41,166 bases of DNA from an uncultured Woeseiaceae bacterium (GCA_905480215.1 CAJQPL010000009.1:1-41166); one strand, 5' to 3'. Positions 28,651 to 38,132 are shown, numbered from the stretch's first letter. The notes: generated by a model not told the origin, from the sequence alone. Translations and numbers: made by a program.

Positions 28651-30576
28651 TTAGTCTGATTTAGATTCGCCGTCTTTGTCGACTTCCTCAAATTCAGCAT
28701 CGACCACATCCTCCGCTGGCGCAGCATCGGCTGCTTCCTCGCCATCGCCTTCAGCCGCTTGCTCCGCATAGAGTTTTTGTGCGAGAGATCCGGAGGCTTC
28801 ACCCAATGCCGCTGTCTTGGCTTCGATCGTATCTTTGTCGTCACCCTCCAACGCAGTCTTCAGATCTGCGACCGCATTCTCGACAGCCAAGCGTTCTTCG
28901 GCCGTTGCCTTTTCACCAAGCTCGCCAAGCGTTTTCTCGGACGCGTGGATTAAGCTGTCCGCCTGGTTACGTACATCAACCAGTTCACGGAACTTGCGAT
29001 CTTCCTCCGCATGGCTCTCAGCATCGGTCACCATCGCTTCAATCTCATCATCAGACAAACCGCTTGACGCTTTGATTACGATGTTCTGAGTCTTGCCGGT
29101 CGCCTTATCCTTCGCTGACACATTCAGAATGCCATTCGCATCGATGTCGAATGTGACTTCGATTTGCGGCAAGCCGCGTGGTGACGGCGGGATATCCGCA
29201 AGGTCAAAACGCCCCAGAGACTTATTGTCGACTGAACGCTCTCGCTCGCCCTGCAGCACGTGGATTGTGACAGCAGTCTGATTATCATCAGCTGTTGAGA
29301 ACACTTGTTCCGCATTTGCAGGAATCGTCGTGTTCTTCTCAATCACTTTGGTCATGACACCGCCAAGTGTTTCGATTCCGAGTGACAATGGCGTAACGTC
29401 CAGCAGTAATACGTCCTTAACATCACCTGCCAGTACACCACCCTGAATGGCCGCACCCAGCGCAACTGCTTCATCCGGGTTAACGTCACGGCGTGGCTCT
29501 TTGCCAAAGAAGTTCTGCACTTCTTCCTGAACCTTCGGCATACGAATCTGGCCACCGACAAGAATGACATCATCAATCTCGTTTACTTTCAGTCCCGCGT
29601 CCTTCAACGCAACTTTGCAAGGTGTGATTGTGCGTGCAATGAGCTCATCCACAAGTGACTCGAGCTTGGCGCGGGTCAACTTGATGTTGAGATGTTTCGG
29701 TCCGCTGGCATCCGCCGTGATATACGGCAAATTGACTTCAGTTTGTTGCTGCGTACTGAGCTCAATCTTGGCTTTCTCCGCAGCCTCTTTCAGTCGCTGC
29801 ATTGCCAATGGGTCAGCGGTAATGTCCACGCCAGTTTCACGCTCGAATTCCGCTGTAAGGTATTCGATAACACGCATGTCAAAGTCTTCACCACCGAGGA
29901 ATGTATCGCCGTTAGTCGCGAGTACTTCGAACTGATGCTCACCATCTACCTCGGCTATCTCAATGATCGAAACGTCGAAGGTGCCGCCGCCCAGATCGTA
30001 GACCGCAATTTTGGCATCACCGCGTTTCTTATCCATGCCGTAAGCAAGTGCTGCGGCTGTTGGCTCATTGATGATTCGCTTTACATCCAGACCCGCGATC
30101 TTTCCTGCGTCTTTGGTGGCCTGGCGTTGTGAATCGTTAAAGTAAGCCGGAACAGTGACGACAGCTTCGGTGACCTCCTCACCAAGATAGTCTTCCGCCG
30201 TCTTCTTCATCTTCATGAGGACTCGGGCCGAGATTTCCGGCGGTGCCATTTTCTTACCGTTGGCTTCAACCCATGCGTCGCCGTTGTCTGCCTTGACAAT
30301 CTTATAAGAAACCATGTCGATATCGCGCTGTACGACATCGTCTTCGAAACGGCGTCCAATCAGTCGCTTGACCGCAAACAATGTGTTTGCGGGATTCGTG
30401 ACCGCCTGACGCTTAGCCGATTGACCTACCAAAACCTGATCATCCTTGCTAAACGCAACAATTGACGGCGTCGTGCGATCGCCCTCACTGTTCTCGATTA
30501 CCTTGGGCGTACCACCCTCCATCACTGCTACGCAGGAGTTGGTGGTACCAAGGTCGATACCAATAACTTTACCCAT
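28651..30576 (-). CDS. dnaK: Chaperone DnaK (Hsp70)
   Basis: DnaK is the ATP-dependent Hsp70 chaperone. I start at ATG 30576 ([19 protein letters not shown]), with GGAG nine bases upstream; that gives 641 residues. The nucleotide-binding domain shows [29 protein letters not shown] and the hinge segments; the linker [19 protein letters not shown] is intact. The substrate domain and helical lid end in an acidic, EEVDKD-type tail as in the family. A sigma-32-type promoter precedes it. Confidence 0.99.
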   Translation of the reverse strand: MGKVIGIDLGTTNSCVAVMEGGTPKVIENSEGDRTTPSIVAFSKDDQVLVGQSAKRQAVTNPANTLFAVKRLIGRRFEDDVVQRDIDMVSYKIVKADNGDAWVEANGKKMAPPEISARVLMKMKKTAEDYLGEEVTEAVVTVPAYFNDSQRQATKDAGKIAGLDVKRIINEPTAAALAYGMDKKRGDAKIAVYDLGGGTFDVSIIEIAEVDGEHQFEVLATNGDTFLGGEDFDMRVIEYLTAEFERETGVDITADPLAMQRLKEAAEKAKIELSTQQQTEVNLPYITADASGPKHLNIKLTRAKLESLVDELIARTITPCKVALKDAGLKVNEIDDVILVGGQIRMPKVQEEVQNFFGKEPRRDVNPDEAVALGAAIQGGVLAGDVKDVLLLDVTPLSLGIETLGGVMTKVIEKNTTIPANAEQVFSTADDNQTAVTIHVLQGERERSVDNKSLGRFDLADIPPSPRGLPQIEVTFDIDANGILNVSAKDKATGKTQNIVIKASSGLSDDEIEAMVTDAESHAEEDRKFRELVDVRNQADSLIHASEKTLGELGEKATAEERLAVENAVADLKTALEGDDKDTIEAKTAALGEASGSLAQKLYAEQAAEGDGEEAADAAPAEDVVDAEFEEVDKDGESKSD

Positions 30577-30617
30577 GTTATAACGCTCCAAATATGTAAT
30601 TAATCAACTGACAGTCT

Positions 30618-30645
30618 AGGTGGGGCCGTGTTTTGGCCTTTCAAG
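30618..30645 (-). promoter_or_regulatory. Sigma-32 (heat-shock) promoter of dnaK
   Basis: CTTGAAA (30645-30639), a 13-nt spacer and CCCCACCT (30625-30618) closely match the sigma-32 consensus CTTGAAA-N13-CCCCATNT. It lies in the grpE-dnaK gap, so dnaK-dnaJ can be induced separately from grpE. Confidence 0.85.
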
Positions 30646-30675
30646 CATTTCTGCCGATAAAGTCCGCTATGAGTT

Positions 30676-31242
30676 TTATTCTGCTGCGACTACAACCATG
30701 GCGGGTCGCAAAAGGCGTCCATTCAGCGTGTAACCCTTCTGTGCAACGTTCAGGATAGAACCTGGCTCCGCAGCAGTGGATGGTTGCATGCTAATCGCCT
30801 CATGAAATTCCGGATCAAACGGCTCGCCTTCAGGGTCTATAACCTCGACACCAAACTGCTGCATCGTTGATCCCAGTAGTTTTAGCGTTGCTGCGCTGCC
30901 CTCCAGGAGGCTCTCAACGCTTGCATTCTCTGCGCTCGCGAGCCCCATTTCAAAGCTGTCTCGAACGGCCAGCAGCGCCTTACTGAAGCGCTCCAGTGCG
31001 AAGCGATGGGCATTCTCAACGTCTCGTGTTGAACGCTTACGAACATTCTCGAGTTCCGCTGCTGCCCGTAAATATTTATTGAGGCTTTCGTCGGCCGCCG
31101 CTTTAAGCGCATCAAGTTCAGATACTTCGGCTTCAATCTCAGATTCTGCAGCCTCAAGCTCCTCGTTCTCGCTCCCTTCGAACCCAGAGCTATCGACCTC
31201 ATCCAAGGGCTCTCCATCGGGGCGTTCTGCCTGTCCGTTCAT
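30676..31242 (-). CDS. grpE: Nucleotide exchange factor GrpE
   Basis: GrpE releases ADP from DnaK. It has 188 residues: an acidic, disordered N-terminus, a long coiled-coil (about 35-90, with YLRAAAELENVRKRSTRDVE) and a beta-domain with NVAQKGYTLNGRLLRPAMV at the end, the family signature. GGAG nine bases before ATG 31242 supports the start. The gap to hrcA holds a sigma-32-type promoter. Confidence 0.98.
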   Translation of the reverse strand: MNGQAERPDGEPLDEVDSSGFEGSENEELEAAESEIEAEVSELDALKAAADESLNKYLRAAAELENVRKRSTRDVENAHRFALERFSKALLAVRDSFEMGLASAENASVESLLEGSAATLKLLGSTMQQFGVEVIDPEGEPFDPEFHEAISMQPSTAAEPGSILNVAQKGYTLNGRLLRPAMVVVAAE

Positions 31243-31310
31243 CTATCCGGGCTCCGTAAGCATTTGTAGGCAGATCACTGCGACCAGCCGATGTGTAAAT
31301 AACGTCCGCA

Positions 31311-31338
31311 GTGTGGGGATAGGGGAAAAAATATCAAG
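31311..31338 (-). promoter_or_regulatory. Sigma-32 (heat-shock) promoter of grpE
   Basis: CTTGATA (31338-31332), a 13-nt spacer and CCCCACAC (31318-31311) match the sigma-32 consensus with few deviations and share the spacing of the dnaK promoter. The start would be about 60 bases before grpE. Confidence 0.7.
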
Positions 31339-31382
31339 AGCTATGGCGACAAAAACAGCCAAAATCGCAAACAATCGACCGA

Positions 31383-32441
31383 TTAGTGGTTCTGGCTGAG
31401 CGCCGACTCTAATAATCTGGCCGTCACGTCGACAATTGGCACCACTCGATCGTAGGCCATTCGAGTCGGGCCGATAACACCAAGAACCCCAATAGTATCG
31501 TCATCAACATGATAAGGCGCCGTAATTACACTGCAGCCGTCAAAAATCCGATAGCCCGACTCTTCGCCGATAAATATCTGCACACCGTTGGCGTTAATAC
31601 TCTGATCGAGCAAATCAAGAATCACGCGTTTGCGCGAAAATGCATCAAATAGCCGCCGTAGCGTATCTACGTCCGACAATTCCGCGAAATCCATCAGATT
31701 GGTCTCGCCTGCGACCACATACTTGTCATCCGGCTCGCCAGAGCCATCCATCGCGGTCGAGGCAACGGAAATAATCTCGTGCATGGTCCGGTTCATCGAA
31801 TCACGGGTTGCATCGAGATCTTCAAGTAATTTTGAACGAACTTGCCCTAATTCAACGCCCCCGTAGTGCTCATTGATGAAGTTTTGCGCTTGTATCAGCT
31901 CGGATGCGGAATAGTCACGGTCGGTATGCAGGATTCTGTTCTGCACTTCGCGATCGTTAACAACCAGAATCACTAACACACGATTCTCGGTCAATGGCAG
32001 AAACTCGATTTGCCGCAATATAACCTGTGGCGCGCGCGGCACCGTTACGACGCCCGCCATGCTGGTAAATTCGGACAACATACTCGAAACGGCCCCGACC
32101 AGGCCTGCGGTGCTATCAACTTCACCGTGCATCTTCGCTTTAATCTTCTGAATATCGCCATCACCGGGTTGGCGATAGCGCACCAGGGTGTCGACAAACA
32201 AGCGATAGCCTTTCGATGTTGGAATCCTGCCGGCCGACGTGTGCGGCGCTGACACCAGCCCCATTTCTTCGAGATCCGCCATAACATTGCGGATAGTCGC
32301 CGGACTCAGGTCAAGACCCGCGTCTTTTGACAACGTCCTGGAGCCCACTGGCTGACCATCCTGGATAAAGCGCTGAATCAACACCCGCAACAGGTGTTGA
32401 CCGCGATTATTAGGTACTGGATTAGAAGCTTCGGCTGTCAT
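31383..32441 (-). CDS. hrcA: Heat-inducible transcription repressor HrcA
   Basis: HrcA represses class I heat-shock genes by binding CIRCE elements. It has 352 residues: an N-terminal winged helix with PVGSRTLSKDAGLDLSPATI and NVMADLEEMGLVSAPHTSAG, and a GAF-like middle and inserted dimerisation domain typical of the family. No CIRCE-like TTAGCACTC/GAGTGCTAA repeat is visible before hrcA, grpE, dnaK or dnaJ, so its target is probably elsewhere (groESL, by analogy). Confidence 0.97.
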   Translation of the reverse strand: MTAEASNPVPNNRGQHLLRVLIQRFIQDGQPVGSRTLSKDAGLDLSPATIRNVMADLEEMGLVSAPHTSAGRIPTSKGYRLFVDTLVRYRQPGDGDIQKIKAKMHGEVDSTAGLVGAVSSMLSEFTSMAGVVTVPRAPQVILRQIEFLPLTENRVLVILVVNDREVQNRILHTDRDYSASELIQAQNFINEHYGGVELGQVRSKLLEDLDATRDSMNRTMHEIISVASTAMDGSGEPDDKYVVAGETNLMDFAELSDVDTLRRLFDAFSRKRVILDLLDQSINANGVQIFIGEESGYRIFDGCSVITAPYHVDDDTIGVLGVIGPTRMAYDRVVPIVDVTARLLESALSQNH

Positions 32442-32450
32442 TCAAAAGAA

Positions 32451-32479
32451 ACGCTAGCAATGGCTTGGCGGTTGGTCAA
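32451..32479 (-). promoter_or_regulatory. Candidate hrcA promoter
   Basis: TTGACC (32479-32474), a 17-nt spacer and TAGCGT (32456-32451). The start would be only about three bases before the hrcA ATG. The element overlaps the nadK promoter on the other strand. Confidence 0.45.
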
Positions 32480-32493
32480 GGGTTTGCCACAAT
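32465..32493 (+). promoter_or_regulatory. Candidate nadK-recN promoter
   Basis: TTGGCG (32465-32470), a 17-nt spacer and CACAAT (32488-32493). The start would fall on the nadK ATG at 32500, and no Shine-Dalgarno sequence is present. Confidence 0.45.
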
Positions 32494-32499
32494 CAGCCC

Positions 32500-33339
32500 A
32501 TGACCAACCCATTCGAAAAAATAGTCATCCTCGGCAGGCGCGGCGATCCGCGCGTCACAGAACCTATGGACCTGCTCACTGAGCATTTAACAAATAATGG
32601 TTTGGAGTTGATTGCCGAAGACGAAATTGCCCGGGCCGACCTGGTCATTGCCATTGGCGGTGATGGGACCATGTTGTACGCCAGCCGCGCTGCGCGCGAA
32701 TTCGGCACACCCATTCTGGGAATTAACCGCGGCCGACTCGGGTTTCTGGCCGATGTGACCCCCGATCAAATGATCACGAGTGTCGAGCACGTATTGAAGG
32801 GGGATTACTCCACTGACTCGCGATTGATGCTCGAAGCACGATTGCTACGCGGGGATGGCAGCGAAAAGCTCGCCTTCGCGCTCAACGACGTTGTACTGAC
32901 GCGAAGAGAAACCGGCCGCATGGTTGATTTCGAAACTCGAATAGATGGTAAGTATGTCAATACGCATTCCGGAGACGGTCTGATTATTGCCACACCAACG
33001 GGGTCGACGGCCTATGCGTTGAGCTGTGGCGGTCCTATTATCGAACCGCAATTAGACGCGATCGCGCTGGTGCCGATTTGCCCACATACGCTGACGGACA
33101 GACCGGTTGTTATTGCAGCCAATCAAGCGGTTGAGGTTTCACTATTACAACGCGATAACACCAAGGCTGAGATAACGGTCGATGGATTCTCAATGGGCAG
33201 TATTAATCCCGATGACAAACTGCAGATTTCAGCAGCAAACATGCGCGTTACATTGGTGCATCCGCCCGGTTATGATTTCTACGAAATCCTTCGCTCAAAA
33301 TTATTTTGGGGTCGTGACAGCCGCAATCGCGAAACTTAA
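32500..33339 (+). CDS. nadK: NAD kinase
   Basis: NadK phosphorylates NAD to NADP. It has 279 residues, usual for bacteria. VIAIGGDGTMLYASR near residue 50 is the ATP/NAD loop, TPILGINRGRLGFLADV follows, and IIATPTGSTAYALSCGGPII is the second conserved segment. The C-terminus (YDFYEILRSKLFWG) is typical. It probably forms a unit with recN, 17 bases downstream, and diverges from hrcA. Confidence 0.98.
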   Translation: MTNPFEKIVILGRRGDPRVTEPMDLLTEHLTNNGLELIAEDEIARADLVIAIGGDGTMLYASRAAREFGTPILGINRGRLGFLADVTPDQMITSVEHVLKGDYSTDSRLMLEARLLRGDGSEKLAFALNDVVLTRRETGRMVDFETRIDGKYVNTHSGDGLIIATPTGSTAYALSCGGPIIEPQLDAIALVPICPHTLTDRPVVIAANQAVEVSLLQRDNTKAEITVDGFSMGSINPDDKLQISAANMRVTLVHPPGYDFYEILRSKLFWGRDSRNRET

Positions 33340-33356
33340 GTTCCGGGGATCCTGAT

Positions 33357-35039
33357 ATGTTGATGAATCTACAAGTGCGCGATTTCGCTATCGTTGAAAA
33401 AATAGATATCGAATTTGATGCGGGCATGACGGTGCTAACCGGAGAAACCGGCGCCGGCAAATCCATACTCGTTGACGCACTCGGTCTTGTTCTCGGTGAA
33501 CGCGGCAGCGCACAGTTGGTCCGTGACGGAGCAAAACGCGCAGAATTTTCTGCGCAATTCGACATCACGAATCTGCCATTGGTCAGAGCCTGGCTCGAAG
33601 AGCAAGCTCTGGATCTGGACGGTGATTGTCTTTTGCGGCGCGCGATTAATTCAGATGGTCGTTCTCGCGCATTTATAAATGGGAATGCGGTTCCGCTTTC
33701 GCAACTAAAGAGCCTTGGCGAATTACTGCTTGATATTCACGGGCAACACTTCCATCAATCCCTTGGTCGCAGAGCAATCCAGCGCGATTTGCTTGATCAC
33801 TTTGGTGGCTTGTTGGAGCAACGCGCTGCGGTTGCAACTCGCTACTCCGAATGGAAGGCTGTCGCGCAACGATTGGAGAAACTACTCGGCGCTGATGCTG
33901 ATCGGGCCTCGCGTATTGACCTGCTGACATTTCAATTACAAGAGCTCGACACACTCGCTATTACTGACAAGGAGCCGAGTGAGCTAAATTTGGAACGGCA
34001 AAAACTTCAGAACAGTGGCCGACTTGCCGACGGCGTTACAATATCTCTTGATGCATTGATGGACAGCGAATCGAGCAATGCAAACAATTTGATCGCCGAG
34101 GCGATGCGAGCCGTTGAGTCAATCGCCGAATACGACGAGTCACTCAAGCCCTTGCTCGAGTCTCTTGGCTCAGCCGCGATCCAGGTATCAGAGGCGAGTG
34201 AATCACTGCGGCGATATGGTGAAGGCATCGACATGGACCCGCGTCGACGCGACTGGGTCGAGGAGCGACTTGATGCCATACAGGCCGTTGCGCGCAAACA
34301 CCGAGTGTCACCTGATGAGCTCGCCGCATTGCAAAATAAGTTGCGCGAGGAAAACGACGAGTTGCTGCACGCTGCCGAACGCGGCCAGGAGCTCGAAGTT
34401 CAAGTGAATGAGCTACGAGATGTGTTTCTCAAAGCAGCAGTAAAACTTTCCACTGGCAGGACTAAAGCGGCGAAGAAGTTCTCTAAAGAAGTAAGCGAAG
34501 CGATGTCCGGTCTGGGTATGCCGGGCGGCACATTCGTTGCAGAAGTATCACGCGTCGATGAGGAGTCCGCGCGTGCCTCCGGAATAGATAACATCGAGTT
34601 TTTGATCAGCGCAAACCCGGGGCAGAAACCGCAAGCACTCGCGAAAATTGCATCGGGTGGCGAATTATCGCGGATGAGCTTGTCTATTCAGGTAATCGCG
34701 AGTGACGGCAGCGCTATCCCGACAATGATTTTTGACGAAGTCGACAGCGGCGTTGGTGGCGGTGTCGCGGAAATGGTCGGTCGGCGCTTGCAACAACTTG
34801 GCGATAAACGGCAGGTCTTGTGCGTTACCCACCTACCACAAGTGGCAAGTCTTGCTGACCAACATTTTAGAGTGAGTAAAGTGAGTGACGGCAAGTCAAC
34901 TCGAACAGGACTTCAAGTTCTTGGCAAAGATGAGCGCATCGAAGAATTGGCGCGAATGCTGGGCGGTGTTGAGATCACACAGACAACCCTGAGACACGCA
35001 TCTGAAATGCTCGCAGGAGCGCGACAAAAAAGCGCCTGA
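33357..35039 (+). CDS. recN: DNA repair protein RecN
   Basis: RecN is an SMC-like ATPase used in double-strand-break repair. It has 560 residues. Walker A is LTGETGAGKSILVDALG near residue 35; the middle is a long coiled coil; ASGGELSRMSLSIQVI is the ABC signature and TMIFDEVDSGVGGG is Walker B, near residue 460, with the D loop and THLPQVASLAD switch after it. The ATG at 33357 and another two codons later are both possible. No LexA box is evident in the 17-base gap after nadK. Confidence 0.97.
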   Translation: MLMNLQVRDFAIVEKIDIEFDAGMTVLTGETGAGKSILVDALGLVLGERGSAQLVRDGAKRAEFSAQFDITNLPLVRAWLEEQALDLDGDCLLRRAINSDGRSRAFINGNAVPLSQLKSLGELLLDIHGQHFHQSLGRRAIQRDLLDHFGGLLEQRAAVATRYSEWKAVAQRLEKLLGADADRASRIDLLTFQLQELDTLAITDKEPSELNLERQKLQNSGRLADGVTISLDALMDSESSNANNLIAEAMRAVESIAEYDESLKPLLESLGSAAIQVSEASESLRRYGEGIDMDPRRRDWVEERLDAIQAVARKHRVSPDELAALQNKLREENDELLHAAERGQELEVQVNELRDVFLKAAVKLSTGRTKAAKKFSKEVSEAMSGLGMPGGTFVAEVSRVDEESARASGIDNIEFLISANPGQKPQALAKIASGGELSRMSLSIQVIASDGSAIPTMIFDEVDSGVGGGVAEMVGRRLQQLGDKRQVLCVTHLPQVASLADQHFRVSKVSDGKSTRTGLQVLGKDERIEELARMLGGVEITQTTLRHASEMLAGARQKSA

Positions 35040-35115
35040 GGCCATTTAGCCAATACCATAGCCCAAGGGCCGGGACGGAGCCCGCGTATCCTTCCAGGGT
35101 CCTTTTACGGTCTCT

Positions 35116-35526
35116 TTACGTGCTTTCTTTGTGTTTGACGTATAAGACCAGGCTGTGGTCCAGCAACTCGAAACCATGTTTTTCAGCGATCTCATGCTGA
35201 ATTCTTTCGATTTCTTCACTCATGAACTCAACCACCTCGCCTGATTCGACCACCACCATGTGGTCATGGTGCTCACCTTCGTCAAGCTCAAATATGGAGT
35301 GGCCGCCCTCGAAATTATGGCGTGTCACGAGACCAGCCGTCTCAAATTGGGTAAGCACGCGGTATACCGTCGCGAGTCCGATATCCTCGCCTTCCTGCAA
35401 CAGATGCTTGTAGATGTCCTCGGCGCTCATATGCCGCAACTGGGCGTCTTCGAGTATCTCCAGGATCTTCAGACGCGGTAGCGTAACTTTCAGGCCGGCT
35501 TGGCGAAGTTCTTTTCTTTGCTGCAT
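35116..35526 (-). CDS. fur: Ferric uptake regulator Fur
   Basis: Fur is an Fe(II)-dependent repressor of iron-uptake genes. It has 136 residues: winged helix with LKVTLPRLKILEIL and GLATVYRVLTQFETAGLV, then the metal site EGEHHDHMVVVESG and a C-terminal dimer domain with HGFELLDHSLVLYV. It contains no cysteine, so the CxxC structural zinc site of E. coli Fur is absent; Pseudomonas Fur is also reduced in this way. It is divergent from bamE, which is the Pseudomonas order. Confidence 0.97.
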   Translation of the reverse strand: MQQRKELRQAGLKVTLPRLKILEILEDAQLRHMSAEDIYKHLLQEGEDIGLATVYRVLTQFETAGLVTRHNFEGGHSIFELDEGEHHDHMVVVESGEVVEFMSEEIERIQHEIAEKHGFELLDHSLVLYVKHKEST

Positions 35527-35570
35527 GAATGCTTACTCACAGGTATGATGCGCGCCTATTATGGCAATGT

Positions 35571-35588
35571 GGCTGAACATTTTCAGCC
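35571..35588. repeat. Perfect inverted repeat between fur and bamE
   Basis: GGCTGAA-CATT-TTCAGCC is a perfect 7-bp hairpin or operator dyad with a 4-base loop, 24 bases before the bamE ATG. It does not resemble a Fur box. Weak bamE promoter elements lie just to its left (TATTAT at about 35558). Confidence 0.5.
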
Positions 35589-35612
35589 CTAAACGTTCAG
35601 ACAGACATAACT

Positions 35613-35939
35613 ATGCGAAAAACAGCACTCTTGTTCCTTACCCTTTTCTGCCTTTCAGTCGCCAGCGGCTGCGTTTATCGAGCCAATATGTCACAAGGCA
35701 ACGTGATAAAGCAGGAAGATCTGGATCAGGTTGAAGTGGGCATGACTATGAACCAGGTGCGCTTTTTGCTCGGTACGCCGATGATCGACGACCCGTTTTC
35801 TCGAAATCGCTGGGATTACGTCTACTACCTCAAGATTGCGCGCAAAGATGCCGTTATGAAGCGTTGGATCTCCGTCTATTTTGAAGACGAGAAGGTTACG
35901 CTCATCAAACAAGATCAGAACCTCGCACCGGGGCTCTAG
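35613..35939 (+). CDS. bamE: Outer membrane protein assembly lipoprotein BamE
   Basis: BamE is a lipoprotein of the BAM complex that inserts beta-barrel proteins into the outer membrane. It has 108 residues. A signal peptide ends in a lipobox (SVASGC), with lipidation expected at Cys20. The SmpA/OmlA core follows: VEVGMTMNQVRFLLGTPM and RWDYVYYL. Its TAG stop overlaps the stop of convergent rnfH within the palindrome CTAG. Confidence 0.97.
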   Translation: MRKTALLFLTLFCLSVASGCVYRANMSQGNVIKQEDLDQVEVGMTMNQVRFLLGTPMIDDPFSRNRWDYVYYLKIARKDAVMKRWISVYFEDEKVTLIKQDQNLAPGL

Positions 35940-36241
35940 TGGTGCTCCGTGCCGCTCATAGTTCGACCAACTAACGCCAACTGTCGGCGCGCCTCGCGCG
36001 GTTCAAGTTCCAGAGGGCGATAAATTTCGATCCTGTCTCCCTGTTTGAGAATTTGATCTGGCGCCACTTCGGTACCCCATATACCGATGCTTAAATTGCC
36101 TATCTCAACGTCGACAAATTCTGCCTGAATATCACTATCACGTATTACCTCACGGACGTTGGCGTCCGCAGCGACAACAAGCGTGCGCAACACCTGTCGA
36201 TCCGGTAACGCAAATACAAGCTCGACTTCGATTTTAGACAT
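35936..36241 (-). CDS. rnfH: RnfH-family ubiquitin-like protein
   Basis: This 101-residue member of the RnfH (UPF0125) family has a beta-grasp fold of unsettled function. The family pattern is visible: IEVELVFALPDRQ at the start, GIWGTEVAPDQILKQGDRIE near residues 52-71 and IYRPLELEPREARR at the end. It follows ratA by nine bases, the usual pairing in gammaproteobacteria. Confidence 0.93.
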   Translation of the reverse strand: MSKIEVELVFALPDRQVLRTLVVAADANVREVIRDSDIQAEFVDVEIGNLSIGIWGTEVAPDQILKQGDRIEIYRPLELEPREARRQLALVGRTMSGTEHH

Positions 36242-36250
36242 TAGCAGCCA

Positions 36251-36682
36251 TCAGCCGTAAATAGCGTCCGCGCGCTCAGTAAACGAATCAATCAAGGAGT
36301 TACAGGTTCGCTCAAAAAATGTGCCGAAGAGCGAATCCGTTACGAAATTCTCAAACTCGAAAGCCAAATCCAATGAAACCTTGCAACCAGCATCGCCCAG
36401 CTGCTCAAACTGCCAGCCGCCCGCAAGATGCTTAAATGGACCACCAATAAGCTGCAGGCCAATCTCGCGACCAGGCGTTAAGGCATTGCGCGTTCGAAAT
36501 GACTTTTGAATTGCGCCTTGTTGCAGCTGTAATGATGCGTCGATGAAGCCCGCCTCACAGGAGTGAATAGTGGCACCCGTACACCAGGGTAAAAAATCGG
36601 GATACGCAGCTATGTCCTCAACGAGGGCATACATTTCCTCTGCGGAATAAGGAACCAGCGCACTTCGACTAACGTTTCGCAC
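36251..36682 (-). CDS. ratA: RatA-family START/polyketide-cyclase-like protein
   Basis: This 143-residue protein has the small lipid-binding START fold: SALVPYSAEEMYALVEDIAA near the start, YPDFLPWC, and the C-terminal FFERTCNSLIDSFTERADAIY. E. coli RatA was reported to affect ribosomal subunit joining, while related Coq10 proteins bind ubiquinone; which applies here is not decided. It lies between the transporter gene (six bases) and rnfH. Confidence 0.93.
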   Translation of the reverse strand: MRNVSRSALVPYSAEEMYALVEDIAAYPDFLPWCTGATIHSCEAGFIDASLQLQQGAIQKSFRTRNALTPGREIGLQLIGGPFKHLAGGWQFEQLGDAGCKVSLDLAFEFENFVTDSLFGTFFERTCNSLIDSFTERADAIYG

Positions 36683-36688
36683 GACGTA

Positions 36689-38059
36689 TCAGGTAACAGT
36701 GTTATAGAGAACCAGCAGAATACCGACCGGTGCAACGTAACGGGCGAGAAGTCGCCAGACTTTATAAACCAGCCCTGAACCACCAAGTTCGTCCGCAGTA
36801 GAATTGCGGCACATTACCCAACCCGCAAACACCGTGATCAGCAAGCCAGCAAGGGGCAGCATGATATTGCTGGTTAGATAGTCAATATTGTCGAAGATAG
36901 TGCCGGCGAGGAAAGTTACATCTGACAACAGGTTGAACGATAAGACTGACCCGACACCGAGTATCCAGATTGAGCCACCGACAAAAATTGACGCTTGCGC
37001 ACGCGACTGATTCAAATGCTCAACGACCCAGGCGACAGCGGGTTCCATCAGCCCAATCGCCGAAGTCCAGGCTGCAAATGACAACAGCAGGAAAAAGACA
37101 GTCGAAAAGAATACACCACCCGCCATTTGCCCAAAGGCCAGCGGCAAAGTATCGAACACCAGGCCCGGCCCGTCGGCCGGATCCAGGCCATTCGCAAATA
37201 CCAGCGGAAAGATTGCGAGCCCAGCAAGCATTGCGATAGCTGTGTCCGCGCCGACAACCGCTGCAGATGCATTGGGTATCGACGTTTCCTCCGGCAGATA
37301 GGCGCCATAAGCCATGATCGCCCCCATGCCGATACTGAGCGTGAAAAAAGCCTGACCCAGGGCCGCAAGCACGCTAAGCCAAGTCAGCTTTGACCAGTCA
37401 GGCGTAAACATGAAGGCGAGACCCTGGCCAAAAAAACCGGAGTTTATGGAATAGCCGAGAAGCATCAGCATCAAAATTAACAACGCCGGCACCATGAATC
37501 GAACCGCTCTTTCCAGGCCGCCTTCCACACCCCGCGCTACGACAAACACCGTAAGAGCCATGAAAAGGCTGTGGCAAAACAGAACTAACTGCCAGCTTCC
37601 AACAAATCCGCCGAACTCATCGCCAACGGCCGCGGCGCTCGCGCCATCAAATACGCCGGACGCGCTTTTAACAATGTAGGCAAGCGTCCAACCAGCGATA
37701 ACGCTGTAGTAGGAAAGAATCAATACGCCGGCGAGCACACCCAGCGCGCCGAGCAACCGCCAATGAGGCGAACTGCCCTCTTCTCTGCCCAACAGTTCCA
37801 TGGTGGCGATGGGATTGCGCCGTCCACGACGGCCTATCAGAATTTCCGACATCATCACCGGCATGCCAATGACAACGACGCATATCAGATACACCAGAAC
37901 AAACGCCCCACCGCCATTCTGACCGGCTATGTATGGGAACTTCCAAATGTTACCCAGTCCAACTGCCGAGCCGGTAACCGCGAGAATGAAGGCCATTCTT
38001 GATGACCAGTGCCCGTGAAGTGAGGCTCTTTTTCCGTCGCCTGCTTGATTGCTAAGCAC
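36689..38059 (-). CDS. Sodium-dependent transporter, NSS/SNF family
   Basis: This is a 456-residue polytopic protein of the neurotransmitter:sodium symporter family, the LeuT/MhsT-type amino-acid transporters. The signature [20 protein letters not shown], followed by GGAF, lies near residues 30-55, in helix 1, which holds the sodium and substrate sites. Helix 6-like [16 protein letters not shown] is also typical. About 11-12 hydrophobic helices are present. The substrate cannot be told from the sequence. It heads a transporter-ratA-rnfH unit and diverges from smpB. Confidence 0.94.
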   Translation of the reverse strand: MLSNQAGDGKRASLHGHWSSRMAFILAVTGSAVGLGNIWKFPYIAGQNGGGAFVLVYLICVVVIGMPVMMSEILIGRRGRRNPIATMELLGREEGSSPHWRLLGALGVLAGVLILSYYSVIAGWTLAYIVKSASGVFDGASAAAVGDEFGGFVGSWQLVLFCHSLFMALTVFVVARGVEGGLERAVRFMVPALLILMLMLLGYSINSGFFGQGLAFMFTPDWSKLTWLSVLAALGQAFFTLSIGMGAIMAYGAYLPEETSIPNASAAVVGADTAIAMLAGLAIFPLVFANGLDPADGPGLVFDTLPLAFGQMAGGVFFSTVFFLLLSFAAWTSAIGLMEPAVAWVVEHLNQSRAQASIFVGGSIWILGVGSVLSFNLLSDVTFLAGTIFDNIDYLTSNIMLPLAGLLITVFAGWVMCRNSTADELGGSGLVYKVWRLLARYVAPVGILLVLYNTVT

Positions 38060-38132
38060 TGTAATTTTCTCTTATCGGCATTTATTGCGGCGATTCTTAT
38101 ACAAAAGCACGTGCCTGACAACGCTTAAGCCA

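Noticed and set aside
33230..33250. CTGCAGATTTCAGCAG in the 3' part of nadK as a LexA site for recN
   Set aside because: The CTGT/ACAG ends of the gammaproteobacterial LexA box are not matched and it lies about 120 bases inside a coding region.
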